Shown in pieces: positions 46,501 to 54,794 of a stretch of DNA of 64,000 bases. Position 1 is the stretch's first letter, and every line of letters starts with the position of its first letter. The position numbers and the translations under genes are program-made. The notes below the pieces were generated by a model, which was not told where the DNA came from, did no database searches, and saw nothing but the letters and a program-made list of their open reading frames with translations. Source of the stretch: CAYUVA01 sp964448115 [NCBI: uncultured bacterium] (lineage in GTDB: Bacteria; CAYUVA01); assembly GCA_964448115.1 (NCBI GenBank), contig CAYUVA010000019.1:1-64000 (forward strand), written 5' to 3'.

Positions 46501-47294
46501 TAACCGCCCAGGTTAGCAACGATGGCGCCAACTGGACGACCATATACCAGGAGACGAGTCGCAGCGACCTCAGTTGGAACGAACAGGTGATTGATATAAG
46601 TTCGGTTGCCGATGGAAAGAACAATGTCCGCGCTCGCTTTCGCCTGCAGAGCAACCTGTTGTTTGGCGATTACAGCGGTTGGAACATCGATGATTTCTAT
46701 ATTCGCGCCACCAGCAACCAGGCGGCTCCCAACACTCCAACCCCGCTGCCGACCTGGACGCCGACTCCGTTGGGGCAAAAGACAGCAACCCCGACCACTA
46801 CCCCCACCGCCACCGGCAGCATATCGCCGACCCTGCCGCCGACCTCGACCAGGACTCCGACCAGCACCAACACAGCCGGTCCGGGCACTCCCACCAACAC
46901 TCCCCTGGCAACTGAGACGCCGACTGCGCCCTCAACCATTACCGCCACAGCAACCGCCACTGCCACGCCGACAGCCACTATTCCCGGCAGCAATCAAGGT
47001 CCCGATGTTTGGCTTGTAGGTTACATGGACAGCAGGTTAAGCAGCGCTCATGGCGGTAACCTGGTCATTCTCGGCACTTGCAGCGACCCGGAGGGTGATG
47101 CGATACTCTCAGTTGATCTTTATTATGCGGGGCAGCCGGCTGGTGTAACAATCCCATACAGTCAGGGCATATTCACTATGTCCATGCCGATATCGCCCGG
47201 TGTCCCGTCAGGACATATTCTGCTCGAATTCGCCGCAATAGATGCGAAATATAGCCGCGGTGCACTGAGTCCATTTCTCCACTGCGATCAGTAG
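43521..47294 (+). CDS. Secreted subtilisin-like (S8) peptidase with TPT stalk
   Basis: A 1257-residue exported protease. The start is GTG at 43521 with AGGAGG 6 nt upstream. A signal peptide (1-23) and propeptide lead to the S8 domain (about 230-560): Asp248 in VLDSG, His294 in GHGTHTAG and Ser473 in SGTSMATP. A P-domain-like part (to about 690), Ig/Fn3-like modules (690-890), a MAM-like jelly roll (895-1060, ending SGWNIDDFYI), a TPT stalk (1071-1155) and the GYMD domain (1160-1257) follow. The non-catalytic tail matches the upstream C25 peptidase module by module. Probable operon with it. Confidence 0.9.
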   Translation: MPRYTAILIALVLILLPQSSFQLEDGSMIRLKRAVFDPLVKEPSIKDSLSYRPSQLPKLYYAIIQANSPITDEIKRSWIDAGAVLMDYIPENAFIARIDAEAERRLRSTKSFRWLGLYHPHYKLSPSLFDMEPWQPGRYKLFIQLFSGEGFDGAVDALVSAGGEVIELDGAWDKHKRIVAMFDESVLYNAINSVARVMSVEWIEPYPKYTLCNDQGIWICQSGLYRQKATPVWDNGIHGEGQIVAVLDSGCDPDMCYFYDESQGLPSETPNYDQRKIVAYQNIGVTGDWDTHGHGTHTAGTVAGDNFENPIIHDSGDGIAPGAKLVIQDLSYQGGFTVPSSLFDVFQQAYDAGARAHSNSWRFHNSEYGTHAQELDDFVWQNRDFSIIFAMGNEGPSSGTIGSPPVAKNCVSVGATQAGMNAESMTDFSSHGPCQDGRRKPEVSMPGENTVSAGNDGNPDSFNCSTTTMSGTSMATPGVAGCVALVRQYFAEGYYPSGSASEDDAFNPSAALVKAILINSGDNMTGAYTADSGSGSQPIPTNGQGWGRVNLDTALYFAGDRRYLYIDDNTEGLSAFQNITYRIAVIDSFEKLEISLAWNDYPSTPEAQKNLVNDLDLMVQHGMTTYLGNVYSGGQSTPGGSRDTLNNNECVQINNPNPGLYYITVQARGIPQGPQPYALVITGGFRTSDGDISFSSRKFNCHDTVQITVADIDLIGQGTYTVEVTSDSYPQGMEVELVEVSGAGVFKGEFQVAPAGSKDVLPVNEGDMLNAQYIDADDGRGHQNVVKIAQAAIDCTPPLISDIQLSDYSQDKATIKWNTDEKATSIVYYGTTPELGSQAVNQLYTQEHSVTLVGLSGNTFYYYMVASIDEAGNYGSDANDGRYYGFVTKNIIVPFYDSFEFMRGWAQSGDGQWERNFPQGKGGGMLGNPDPDQDHTSGQGKVFGTDLTQDGNYNPTSDCTITSPAIDCRQCVNTELGFFQWLNIGGMSIFGTTVTAQVSNDGANWTTIYQETSRSDLSWNEQVIDISSVADGKNNVRARFRLQSNLLFGDYSGWNIDDFYIRATSNQAAPNTPTPLPTWTPTPLGQKTATPTTTPTATGSISPTLPPTSTRTPTSTNTAGPGTPTNTPLATETPTAPSTITATATATATPTATIPGSNQGPDVWLVGYMDSRLSSAHGGNLVILGTCSDPEGDAILSVDLYYAGQPAGVTIPYSQGIFTMSMPISPGVPSGHILLEFAAIDAKYSRGALSPFLHCDQ

Positions 47295-47679
47295 AAGAGG
47301 ATCACGCAAAGACGCAAAGAACACCAATATCTGGTGAGGGTAATACCCGGGGGTGACTTGCCTCTTGGCGAGACGGGGTGTTTCATAATCCCGATTTTAT
47401 CGGGACTACAGATATATTCGCCACTTCGTGGCTTAGGAAAAGGAAAGCTCCTTATCACGGTATCACGGTACCACGGTACCACTTCTGCACCTCGCAATTT
47501 AATACCTCTGGTGGGTACAATCTTTAGAATGATTGACATCAAACCCCTTTTGTTGATAAAGTCGATCTGCCTGTTGAAAGCATGAACTTTAGTTAATCCA
47601 GGCATCCGAACCAGGTAGCTATGGTGATGTGCAAGGCGTAATGAAGCGTTTAGGCAGTACAGATAAAGAGGTATGAGTT
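47295..47679. repeat. Intergenic mosaic of small repeats
   Basis: 385 bp without a gene. It starts with CACGCAAAGACGCAAAG (47301-47320, dispersed family). Then come a perfect hairpin CCCGAT-TTT-ATCGGG (47390-47404), a CCAC-TTC-GTGG mini-hairpin near 47421, and 3.5 tandem copies of an 8-bp unit (T/C)CACGGTA (47455-47482). The last 150 bp before tdh show no clear promoter. Confidence 0.6.
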
Positions 47680-48789
47680 ATGTCAGATAATATGAAAGCG
47701 GTGGTGAAAAGAAAGCCTGGATTAGGGGCGGAGCTTGACTCAGTCTCCAAGCCGACCCCAAGATCCAATGAAGTCCTAGTCCGTGTGATAGCTACATCGA
47801 TCTGCGGAACCGATGTGCATATCTATCGCTGGGATCCCTGGGCAGAACAACATATCACCGAGAAGAATCTTCCTCAGGTCTTGGGTCATGAGTTCTGCGG
47901 CATGGTTGAGGCGGTCGGCTCCTGTGTCCAAAACATCAAGGAGGGGGATTATATCTCTGCTGAGACTCATATCCCCTGCAATCGTTGCATCCAATGCCGT
48001 GGTGGACAGCAGCATCTTTGTCATAATCTCAAGATTGTCGGTGTTGATCGTGACGGCTGTTTCGCTGAGTATGTGGTCATCCCTGAGTCTGTATGCTGGA
48101 TAAACGATAAAAAGATCCCTCCCGAGTATGCATCAGTGCAGGAACCTCTAGGTAATGCTGTCTATACTGTTCTTGGTGAAGATGGGGACATCGCCGGCAA
48201 GAATATGGTCATTCTTGGTGATGGACCAACAGGCTTGCTGGCAACCGGTGTGGCAAGGGCTTGTGGAGCCACCCAGATTTTCCTGGTCGGGCTGAATGAA
48301 TACACGATGGAGATAGGGAAGCGCATGGGGGCGGATCACCTGCTTTTTGCCGGCAGCGATTCCATAGACCGGGTAGCTTATGTTAGGGATAATACCTACG
48401 GCTACGGCGCTGATATAGTGCTTGAGATGTCCGGGGCACCGCAGGCTCTCAGCGAAGGCTTGCAGATGGTGAGAAAAGGCGGAAGATTCAGCGCCTTCGG
48501 AATAATGCCGGAGGATAAAATATCGTTTGATTATAACCAACATACCGTCTTTAGCGGTATCCAGATACATAGCATCAATGGAAGGAAGATGTTCGATACC
48601 TGGTATAGGGTAAGAAATCTCCTCTCCTCGGGCAGGCTGAAGATCGACCCGGTTGTTACTCATATCATCCTGCTTAGCGACTTTAAGAAAGGCTTTGAGG
48701 AAATGATGGCTATGCCCCGAAAATCAGCTAAGATAGTCATGTTTCCCCACGAAGAGGACTATAAGGAGGCGCTAAGCAGAAGGAATTAG
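47680..48789 (+). CDS. tdh: Zinc-dependent alcohol dehydrogenase, threonine 3-dehydrogenase-like
   Basis: A medium-chain dehydrogenase of 369 residues. ICGTDVHIYRWD, GHEFCGMVEAVG and CNRCIQCRGGQQHLC (structural zinc) match L-threonine 3-dehydrogenase, which makes 2-amino-3-ketobutyrate with NAD. The catalytic zinc ligands (Cys in ICGTD, HE) are present. The Rossmann segment is VILGDGPTGLLATGVA. Family specificity within this group varies, and sorbitol or other polyol dehydrogenases are alternatives. kbl is not adjacent. GAGG lies about 9 nt before the ATG. Confidence 0.78.
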   Translation: MSDNMKAVVKRKPGLGAELDSVSKPTPRSNEVLVRVIATSICGTDVHIYRWDPWAEQHITEKNLPQVLGHEFCGMVEAVGSCVQNIKEGDYISAETHIPCNRCIQCRGGQQHLCHNLKIVGVDRDGCFAEYVVIPESVCWINDKKIPPEYASVQEPLGNAVYTVLGEDGDIAGKNMVILGDGPTGLLATGVARACGATQIFLVGLNEYTMEIGKRMGADHLLFAGSDSIDRVAYVRDNTYGYGADIVLEMSGAPQALSEGLQMVRKGGRFSAFGIMPEDKISFDYNQHTVFSGIQIHSINGRKMFDTWYRVRNLLSSGRLKIDPVVTHIILLSDFKKGFEEMMAMPRKSAKIVMFPHEEDYKEALSRRN

Positions 48790-48847
48790 TTGACTAAAAT
48801 AAATTTGTATAGCCTAGGTCCTGAGATAGCCTGAATAAAGGATAGCC

Positions 48848-49588
48848 TTGTATCGGCAATCGAAAGCGATAACTCTGGTAAGTTACGATTTCTCCGAGTC
48901 CCACAAGATCACCTCTTTTTTTACTCTCCACCAGGGACGCATAAAGGGTATCGCCAAGGGCGCTAAATCAGCCAAGAGGCTCATGCAATCAGCACTACAG
49001 CCATTCGCCATGATCGATCTTTATTATTTCCAGAAGGAAAACAGGGAACTTGTTCAGGTTATACGCACCGAGGTCATCGATTACTTCGAGAGGATAAGGT
49101 CTGACCTGGAAGCGACCGCCAATGCGCTATATATAATTGAGATACTGGAGAAGACTACCCCCTTGGAGGATCCGCTCACCGATGTTTTTCATCTCGCCAA
49201 GTGGGCGTTGCAGGCGATTGATCATGGAAGCGAGCCATTTATGGTTCGACCAAGATTTGAATTCAGGCTGCTTTCTATTCTCGGACTCCAGCCGCTTATA
49301 GACGGTTGCGTAAGTTGTCTGGAGCAAACTAAAGAAAATATGGCAGGCTTTTCCATATCACAGCGCGGATTGGTCTGCGATAAATGCTCAAAGACTGTTT
49401 CTCGCTTTATTAAACTACCGGCTGAAGCCATTGCTTTCTTGATAACGATATATAAAAATGAAGATGCAGGGGTTATTGAACTATCTAAAGAGGAAAGCCT
49501 GGCATTGCGCAATCTATTCGTTAAACTGCTCGCTGATGAGTTCGATATAAGACTCCATTCTCTGGACTTTCTAATCCAGGTCGAATAA
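48848..49588 (+). CDS. recO: DNA repair protein RecO
   Basis: RecO loads RecA with RecR and anneals single strands. A 246-residue protein with the N-terminal OB fold (KAITLVSYDFSESHKITSFFT, GRIKGIAKGAK) and a helical C-domain with a zinc-finger-like CVSC...CDKC pair, typical for the family. The start is TTG at 48848 with AAAGGA 5-6 nt upstream. It stands alone between tdh and the TonB receptor. Confidence 0.9.
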   Translation: MYRQSKAITLVSYDFSESHKITSFFTLHQGRIKGIAKGAKSAKRLMQSALQPFAMIDLYYFQKENRELVQVIRTEVIDYFERIRSDLEATANALYIIEILEKTTPLEDPLTDVFHLAKWALQAIDHGSEPFMVRPRFEFRLLSILGLQPLIDGCVSCLEQTKENMAGFSISQRGLVCDKCSKTVSRFIKLPAEAIAFLITIYKNEDAGVIELSKEESLALRNLFVKLLADEFDIRLHSLDFLIQVE

Positions 49589-49633
49589 AGAATTGACATG
49601 CGATAAATACCATGTTTTAGTTGATGCTTGATA

Positions 49634-51790
49634 ATGAAAAGGGAAGATCATTGTGATTTTAGAGATCGCTTTTTGATCATAGTTCTCATTCTAATCTCGA
49701 TGCCTATGTTCCTCCGCGCTTGGGCAGAAGCGACGGGAGAGGATAAGCAAGATTATTATAAATCAGAGCCTAACCACAACATCAACCGCCATATATACAA
49801 GATTACTGTTACTGCCTTTGGGAGGGCGACCGGGACTATCGATGCTCCGCAGTTCGTGGAGGTCATCTCAAGAAACCAGATCAACCAAAGAAATATAAGC
49901 ACCATCCCTGATGCTCTGACAGACTCTACAGGCATCCTGATCCAAAAGACCAATCTTGGAGGTGGTTCTCCATTCATTCGTGGGCTTACCGGCAAGCAAG
50001 TGCTTATAATGGTCGATGGAGTGCGCATGAACAACTCCATATTTCGTTACGGGCCAAATCAGTACCTTAATAATATCGGCTTGGATGCAGTATCATCCCT
50101 GGAGGTCGTTCGCGGTCCCGGTTCGGTGCTCTATGGCAGCGACGCCCTGGGGGGCGTGATTAACATCCTAAGCAGGGATAAGGGCAGCTTTGGGGACCAA
50201 CCAATCAATGCTCATATCTTGTCAAGATACAACTCTGCGACAAACGAAGCCTCTGGTGCTCTTTCATTATTCGGTCACAGTGGGAATTGGCGCTATGATA
50301 TTGGTGGAGCCTATAGCGACTTCGATGACCTGCGTGGAGGTAGAAACACCGGCATCCAAGAGCATACCGGCTACAGCCAGTTCTTTGGTTCTGCTAAGCT
50401 GATATACTCACCTGATAACCTTACTGATATCACCTTTCGATATACCCATCTGAGGCAGCATAAGGTCCCCCGAACAGATAAATTCGTACTCAACGATGAG
50501 GCTTTCTATTATGATCCCCAGCTTTGGTCATCAGCTTATCTCAGGCTCAAGCGGAGCTTCGAGGATTCTATCTTTGATTGGTTTGAGACAACGATATCGC
50601 ACAATCGGTCATTGGAGGGGCGGACTAGAAGAGCATCTCAAAGCGATATCAGGCGAATGGAGAAGGACGATATGGAGACCTGGGGCTTCGTATTTCGAGT
50701 TTCCAGCGACCTGTTAGCCAACCACTCCCTGCTATATGGCTGCGAGTATTACAGCGATTTCCTCTCAAGCAGCCGCTATGATAGAGACCTAAGCAGTGGA
50801 GATATCGAGCAAGGAACCAGCCCTTATCCTGACAAGTCCAAGTATCGCAGTTTGGGATTATTTCTTCAGGATGAGATTCAACTCACAACAGCCTTCAAAC
50901 TTCTCCCCGGCTTGCGTTACAGCTACATCGCGACTGATATACCCTTTGGCGAGCCATTCGGCACCTTCAGCGACAGCTACGAGTCTTTTATCGGCAGTAT
51001 CATGGCGCAGCACCGGTTGAGCCACTTCGAGAGGTTCAATCTTATAATATCTCAAGGATTTCGTGCACCAAACCTGGAGGACACCGCCGTGCTCAAGGCT
51101 GAAACATTCGGTATGGATGTTCCAAGCCTGGGACTTAAGCCTGAAAGATCCACCAATTATGAGATCGGCTTCAAGTCAAGGCGTTCATCCCACTGGCTGA
51201 ACACCTCTTTTTTCTATGCCGATTACACGGACATGATCAAGCGAGTCAATGGCACCTATAACGGCTTGGATTACTGGGACGAGAATGGCAATGGGGAGCA
51301 AGACCCGAACGAGTTGCCGGTGCTTCAGCGCAAGAATACAGGCAGGGCTTATATATGGGGATTTGAGATGCAGGGTGGTCTATGGCTTACCGAGTTGCTT
51401 GGCAACCATCTTTCCATTTCGGCAGGGTATTCTTATTACCTGGGGCACGATGAGACCGATGATGAGCCTCTTCGCCGCATTCCACCGCAACAGGGAAGGC
51501 TTGAACTGAGGTGGCAGAAACCGGATGATCTCTATCTGATTGATCTTGTAGTCCGCTTTGCGGACAAGCAGGATCGGCTTTCGGACGGTGATATCGATGA
51601 TGGAAGAATACCAGAAGGGGGCACTCCAGGATGGACTACTTACAACCTCTATTTCGGACTTAAGCCCAAACAAAACCTTAAAATCAATATCGGAGTCGAA
51701 AATATAACTGACAAGGACTACCGCATACATGGCTCCGGGATAAATGCACCTGGCAGGAGCATTTCCATTGGCTTTTCCTTGCAGGTGTAG
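49634..51790 (+). CDS. TonB-dependent outer-membrane receptor
   Basis: A 718-residue outer-membrane barrel with a signal peptide (about 1-32). The plug domain (55-165) shows FVEVISRNQI, ISTIPDALTDSTGILIQK, RGLTGKQVLIMVDGVRMNN, LDAVSSLEVVRGPGSVLYG and ALGGVINI. The barrel ends in a family-typical strand with aromatic residues and the final GFSLQV. The receptor type is FhuA/hemin/vitamin B12-like; the ligand is unknown. No SD is seen; a TTG at 49628 is an alternative start. TTGACA at 49593-49598 with TTTAGT 17 bp on may be its promoter, which would make the leader very short. TonB-ExbB-ExbD are not in the window. Confidence 0.92.
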   Translation: MKREDHCDFRDRFLIIVLILISMPMFLRAWAEATGEDKQDYYKSEPNHNINRHIYKITVTAFGRATGTIDAPQFVEVISRNQINQRNISTIPDALTDSTGILIQKTNLGGGSPFIRGLTGKQVLIMVDGVRMNNSIFRYGPNQYLNNIGLDAVSSLEVVRGPGSVLYGSDALGGVINILSRDKGSFGDQPINAHILSRYNSATNEASGALSLFGHSGNWRYDIGGAYSDFDDLRGGRNTGIQEHTGYSQFFGSAKLIYSPDNLTDITFRYTHLRQHKVPRTDKFVLNDEAFYYDPQLWSSAYLRLKRSFEDSIFDWFETTISHNRSLEGRTRRASQSDIRRMEKDDMETWGFVFRVSSDLLANHSLLYGCEYYSDFLSSSRYDRDLSSGDIEQGTSPYPDKSKYRSLGLFLQDEIQLTTAFKLLPGLRYSYIATDIPFGEPFGTFSDSYESFIGSIMAQHRLSHFERFNLIISQGFRAPNLEDTAVLKAETFGMDVPSLGLKPERSTNYEIGFKSRRSSHWLNTSFFYADYTDMIKRVNGTYNGLDYWDENGNGEQDPNELPVLQRKNTGRAYIWGFEMQGGLWLTELLGNHLSISAGYSYYLGHDETDDEPLRRIPPQQGRLELRWQKPDDLYLIDLVVRFADKQDRLSDGDIDDGRIPEGGTPGWTTYNLYFGLKPKQNLKINIGVENITDKDYRIHGSGINAPGRSISIGFSLQV

Positions 51791-51802
51791 CAGCCAGTCC
51801 AT

Positions 51803-51842
51803 TTGACAAGGAATAAAAGCTGTAGGATAATTGTTCTAGAAC
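51803..51842 (+). promoter_or_regulatory. Promoter with operator-like palindrome for the C45-type gene
   Basis: TTGACA (51803-51808), a 17-bp spacer and GATAAT (51826-51831). The perfect palindrome GTTCTAGAAC (51833-51842) covers the expected start point near 51838, so a repressor could block transcription there. Confidence 0.6.
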
Positions 51843-51865
51843 ATGGTTAAAATAAGGGGTGAGCT

Positions 51866-53497
51866 ATGAAAACTGCAAGGATATCGGTTGCTTCGATTTT
51901 TATTATTCTACTTTGTGCGTTCGGTACCATCCAGGCTGCCAGTCAGCAAGTGATCGACATGGAAGGCAATGGCTATCTTGAGCTTTACAATGGCAAGAAG
52001 GTGCTCCATGTTAAGGGAAGCTATTACGATATGGGCTTCCAGTACGGCGCGATGATGCAAAAAGAGCTTGATGGGGTCAAGAAACTGCTTGCCGTCCTTA
52101 TTGAGGACTATGGTCTTCCTGGCTCGATGGTCGATACGGCGGCTAGCCTGGCAATGAACCTTTATTATCCTTACTTTGATCAATGGGTGCGTGATTATAT
52201 TGCAGGTGCCGTCGAAGGCGCTCATTCGAGGGATCCAAATGCAATAATAGATACCGACACACTGGTACTACTCAACGCCATTATTGATATCGGCGGCGCC
52301 TTCGGAAGCATCGACATAAACTGCGACAGCTTCGCTGCCTGGGGGAGCTTGACCGAGGATGGCAAGGTATTCCAGACCCGCAATGTCGATCTATTCTATG
52401 GATATGGTCTGGAAAACTATGCAGCCATAGTGGTTAACAAGCCTACCGGCAAGATCCCTTACTGTAATCCTGGTTGGTGGGGGCTGTTCGGCACCGCCTC
52501 CGGCTTGAGCGCCAAGGGCATTGGCGTGGGACAGATCTGGGGTTATAGCATGGATAATGCAGTTGGTCGCCCCTGGCCGATACTGGTCGCAAAGGCATTA
52601 TCAGAGAAAAGCAGTTGCGTGGAGGTGGCTTACGAATTCCGCGATGAGCCGAACAATACCTATGGTTCCAATTTCATCTTCGGCGACGCGACAAATAATA
52701 TGGGAGTCGCGGTCGAGGTAACCGCTAGGATGTGGGCGATGTTCTACGACAACGACCCCCGTGAACTTGAAGCGCAGTACAACGGCGAGCCTTATGCCAT
52801 CTTGATCGATGATGCTGTCTTCAGGGCTGATACCGCCATGGATCCAGATATTCGCTCTCGCCAGACCGCATCAAATGGTCCAGATGGCGATCCGAGGACC
52901 TCCGGCGCATATCGTAACCGCTACAAGGGACAGGCAGATCGCATAATAGCCTACCGCGATGCCGGGATACCTATCGGGCACAAGGAGGCTGAGACCATCT
53001 CCAGAGAGACCGCGATGCCGAGCAGCTCTTTGCAGTGCTGCGTTTATGCCAATAGCGACCTTCAATTATGGGTTGCCGACGCATGGTACGACAGCGAGGG
53101 TAACCCACGCCCTGCCTGTGAGAACAAGTATTTTCACTACAACTTCGACAAGGCGCTACCAACGGTTGACCTGCGCATCAACAAGCAAAGCTTCCGCCCT
53201 GGGGATACGCTTACTGTAACCCTAGAGCTTTCAAACTATGGTAATGGGTCAGAGGTGCTGGTCTATACCTGGCTCCAGTTCGATGGCGAGTATTTCTTCT
53301 ATCCGAGCTGGAACACCAAAGCTACCTCAATGCCCCTTAACATGACCAAGAATTACAATAAGCAGTTGGAGATCATAAATGTCATGCTGCCGCCAAGCAC
53401 CCCCAAGGGCACTTATAATTGGGGCGCAGCCCTGGTAGATGCACAAAGCGGTGCACTGATAGACTTCTCGTTACAGGAGATGACCTTCTGGCATTAG
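51866..53497 (+). CDS. Secreted C45-type Ntn-hydrolase
   Basis: A 543-residue exported protein with a signal peptide (1-24, IQAASQQ). The catalytic part resembles the C45/acyl-transferase and phospholipase-B-like Ntn hydrolases: Cys153 in INCDSFAAWG would be the N-terminal nucleophile after self-cleavage. YYDMGFQYGAMM near residue 50, TRNVDLFYG and GVAVEVTARMW are conserved-looking. An Ig-like domain (about 430-543, FRPGDTLTVTLELSNYG) ends the protein. The substrate is unknown; family members cleave acyl-amide or lipid esters. A consensus promoter and palindrome lie just upstream. Confidence 0.75.
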   Translation: MKTARISVASIFIILLCAFGTIQAASQQVIDMEGNGYLELYNGKKVLHVKGSYYDMGFQYGAMMQKELDGVKKLLAVLIEDYGLPGSMVDTAASLAMNLYYPYFDQWVRDYIAGAVEGAHSRDPNAIIDTDTLVLLNAIIDIGGAFGSIDINCDSFAAWGSLTEDGKVFQTRNVDLFYGYGLENYAAIVVNKPTGKIPYCNPGWWGLFGTASGLSAKGIGVGQIWGYSMDNAVGRPWPILVAKALSEKSSCVEVAYEFRDEPNNTYGSNFIFGDATNNMGVAVEVTARMWAMFYDNDPRELEAQYNGEPYAILIDDAVFRADTAMDPDIRSRQTASNGPDGDPRTSGAYRNRYKGQADRIIAYRDAGIPIGHKEAETISRETAMPSSSLQCCVYANSDLQLWVADAWYDSEGNPRPACENKYFHYNFDKALPTVDLRINKQSFRPGDTLTVTLELSNYGNGSEVLVYTWLQFDGEYFFYPSWNTKATSMPLNMTKNYNKQLEIINVMLPPSTPKGTYNWGAALVDAQSGALIDFSLQEMTFWH

Positions 53498-53560
53498 TTA
53501 GTTATCTAGTTGTCTAGTTTCTAGTTGTCTAGTTTCTAGTTGTTTAGTTGTTTGTTTAAT
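53498..53560. repeat. CTAGTTGTCTAGTTT tandem repeat
   Basis: Two perfect 15-bp copies (53506-53520, 53521-53535) and a third degenerate copy lie directly after the C45-type gene. The same word in inverse orientation precedes tilS at 8783-8827. Confidence 0.8.
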
Positions 53561-53653
53561 AGACCTCAAGCCAAAGACTAATTTTTATTCTGCAACACTA
53601 CCTTGCAATCAAGGCTTTGCATTTATCCCCTTCAGCGACTAAAATCGAGGCAA

Positions 53654-54748
53654 ATGGCATCAAGGTTTTCAGATCTCAAGGATGCAAAGCTACCGGAGCT
53701 AAGAAGACTCTGGTTAGTGCTGCTGGGCTTGGTGATAATTATTGCTATCGGCACCATTGGATATACCTTAATATGGTCTGATTACCAGGGACAAAACTGG
53801 ATAGATGCCCTCTATATGACCATTATAACCCTCTCTACGGTAGGTTATGGCGAGATCCATAAGTTGACACCTGTTGGAAGGATCTTCACCATCATCATTA
53901 TCCTTGCTGGATTTTCGCTGTTTGCAATCGGGCTTAGCATAACCTCGCAGGTGATCATCGAGGGGACATTACGAAATATCTTCGGAAGGAGAAGGATGTT
54001 GAAGGAGATAGATAAATTAAGGGATCATTATATAATTTGTGGTTACGGCAGGATTGGTTCTCTAATCTGCCGAGAGATATCGCGCATGGGCAAGAAACTG
54101 GTTGTAATTGAGGGCGATCAAGACACTGCACAGCGGGCTATGGACAATGGCTTTCTGACCATTATCGGTGATGCAACTGAGGATGCCATCCTTTCCATGG
54201 CAGGTATTCAGCGAGCAAAAGCCTTGGTTGCGACCGTTTCCTCTGACGCGGCTAATGTATTCGTTACATTGTCTGCAAAGAATCTTCGCAAGGATCTATT
54301 CGTTTTAGCTAGAGCCACGCAGGAGCGCTCGGAGACCAAGCTGAAGATGGCTGGTGCAGACAAGGTGCTCTCTCCCTATACGATCGGCGGAGTTACCATG
54401 GCAAATGCGCTGCTTAGACCAAATGTCTATGAGTTCGTAGAGATGACCACTACCGATAACGAGATCGATCTTAGGATTGAGAGCGTTGAGGTGGATACCT
54501 TCTCATCGCTGGCAAAGGTTCGCATTGTCGAATCAAATATAAGGCAAAACCTGGGTATTATCATATTGACAATAATCAGGGCTGATGGATCCAAGGTGCA
54601 TAATCCCTCGCATGATACGATGATCCTTCCTGGCGATACCCTAATTGCCCTCGGAACCCGAGAGAATCTCGATAGACTGGAGGCGATAGCAAAAGGAGAG
54701 GAGCATCTGCCAGCCATGATAAAGGATTATCCTGACAACCAATCTTAG
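53654..54748 (+). CDS. Potassium channel with RCK (TrkA) domains
   Basis: A 364-residue channel subunit. Two membrane helices flank the pore with filter TVGYG (62-66). An RCK_N domain follows (CGYGRIGSLICREI, VVIEGDQDTAQRA, GDATEDAILSMAGI) and an RCK_C domain ends the protein (ILPGDTLIALG). This is the MthK/Kch layout for ligand-gated K+ flux. I chose the ATG at 53654 because GAGG lies 5 nt upstream; a TTG at 53603 would add 17 residues without a signal. It is followed by a membrane protein gene after 46 bp. Confidence 0.93.
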   Translation: MASRFSDLKDAKLPELRRLWLVLLGLVIIIAIGTIGYTLIWSDYQGQNWIDALYMTIITLSTVGYGEIHKLTPVGRIFTIIIILAGFSLFAIGLSITSQVIIEGTLRNIFGRRRMLKEIDKLRDHYIICGYGRIGSLICREISRMGKKLVVIEGDQDTAQRAMDNGFLTIIGDATEDAILSMAGIQRAKALVATVSSDAANVFVTLSAKNLRKDLFVLARATQERSETKLKMAGADKVLSPYTIGGVTMANALLRPNVYEFVEMTTTDNEIDLRIESVEVDTFSSLAKVRIVESNIRQNLGIIILTIIRADGSKVHNPSHDTMILPGDTLIALGTRENLDRLEAIAKGEEHLPAMIKDYPDNQS

Positions 54749-54794
54749 CTCCATCAGCATGTAGCATGCGCAAGATAGCTGAAATATAAATAAT

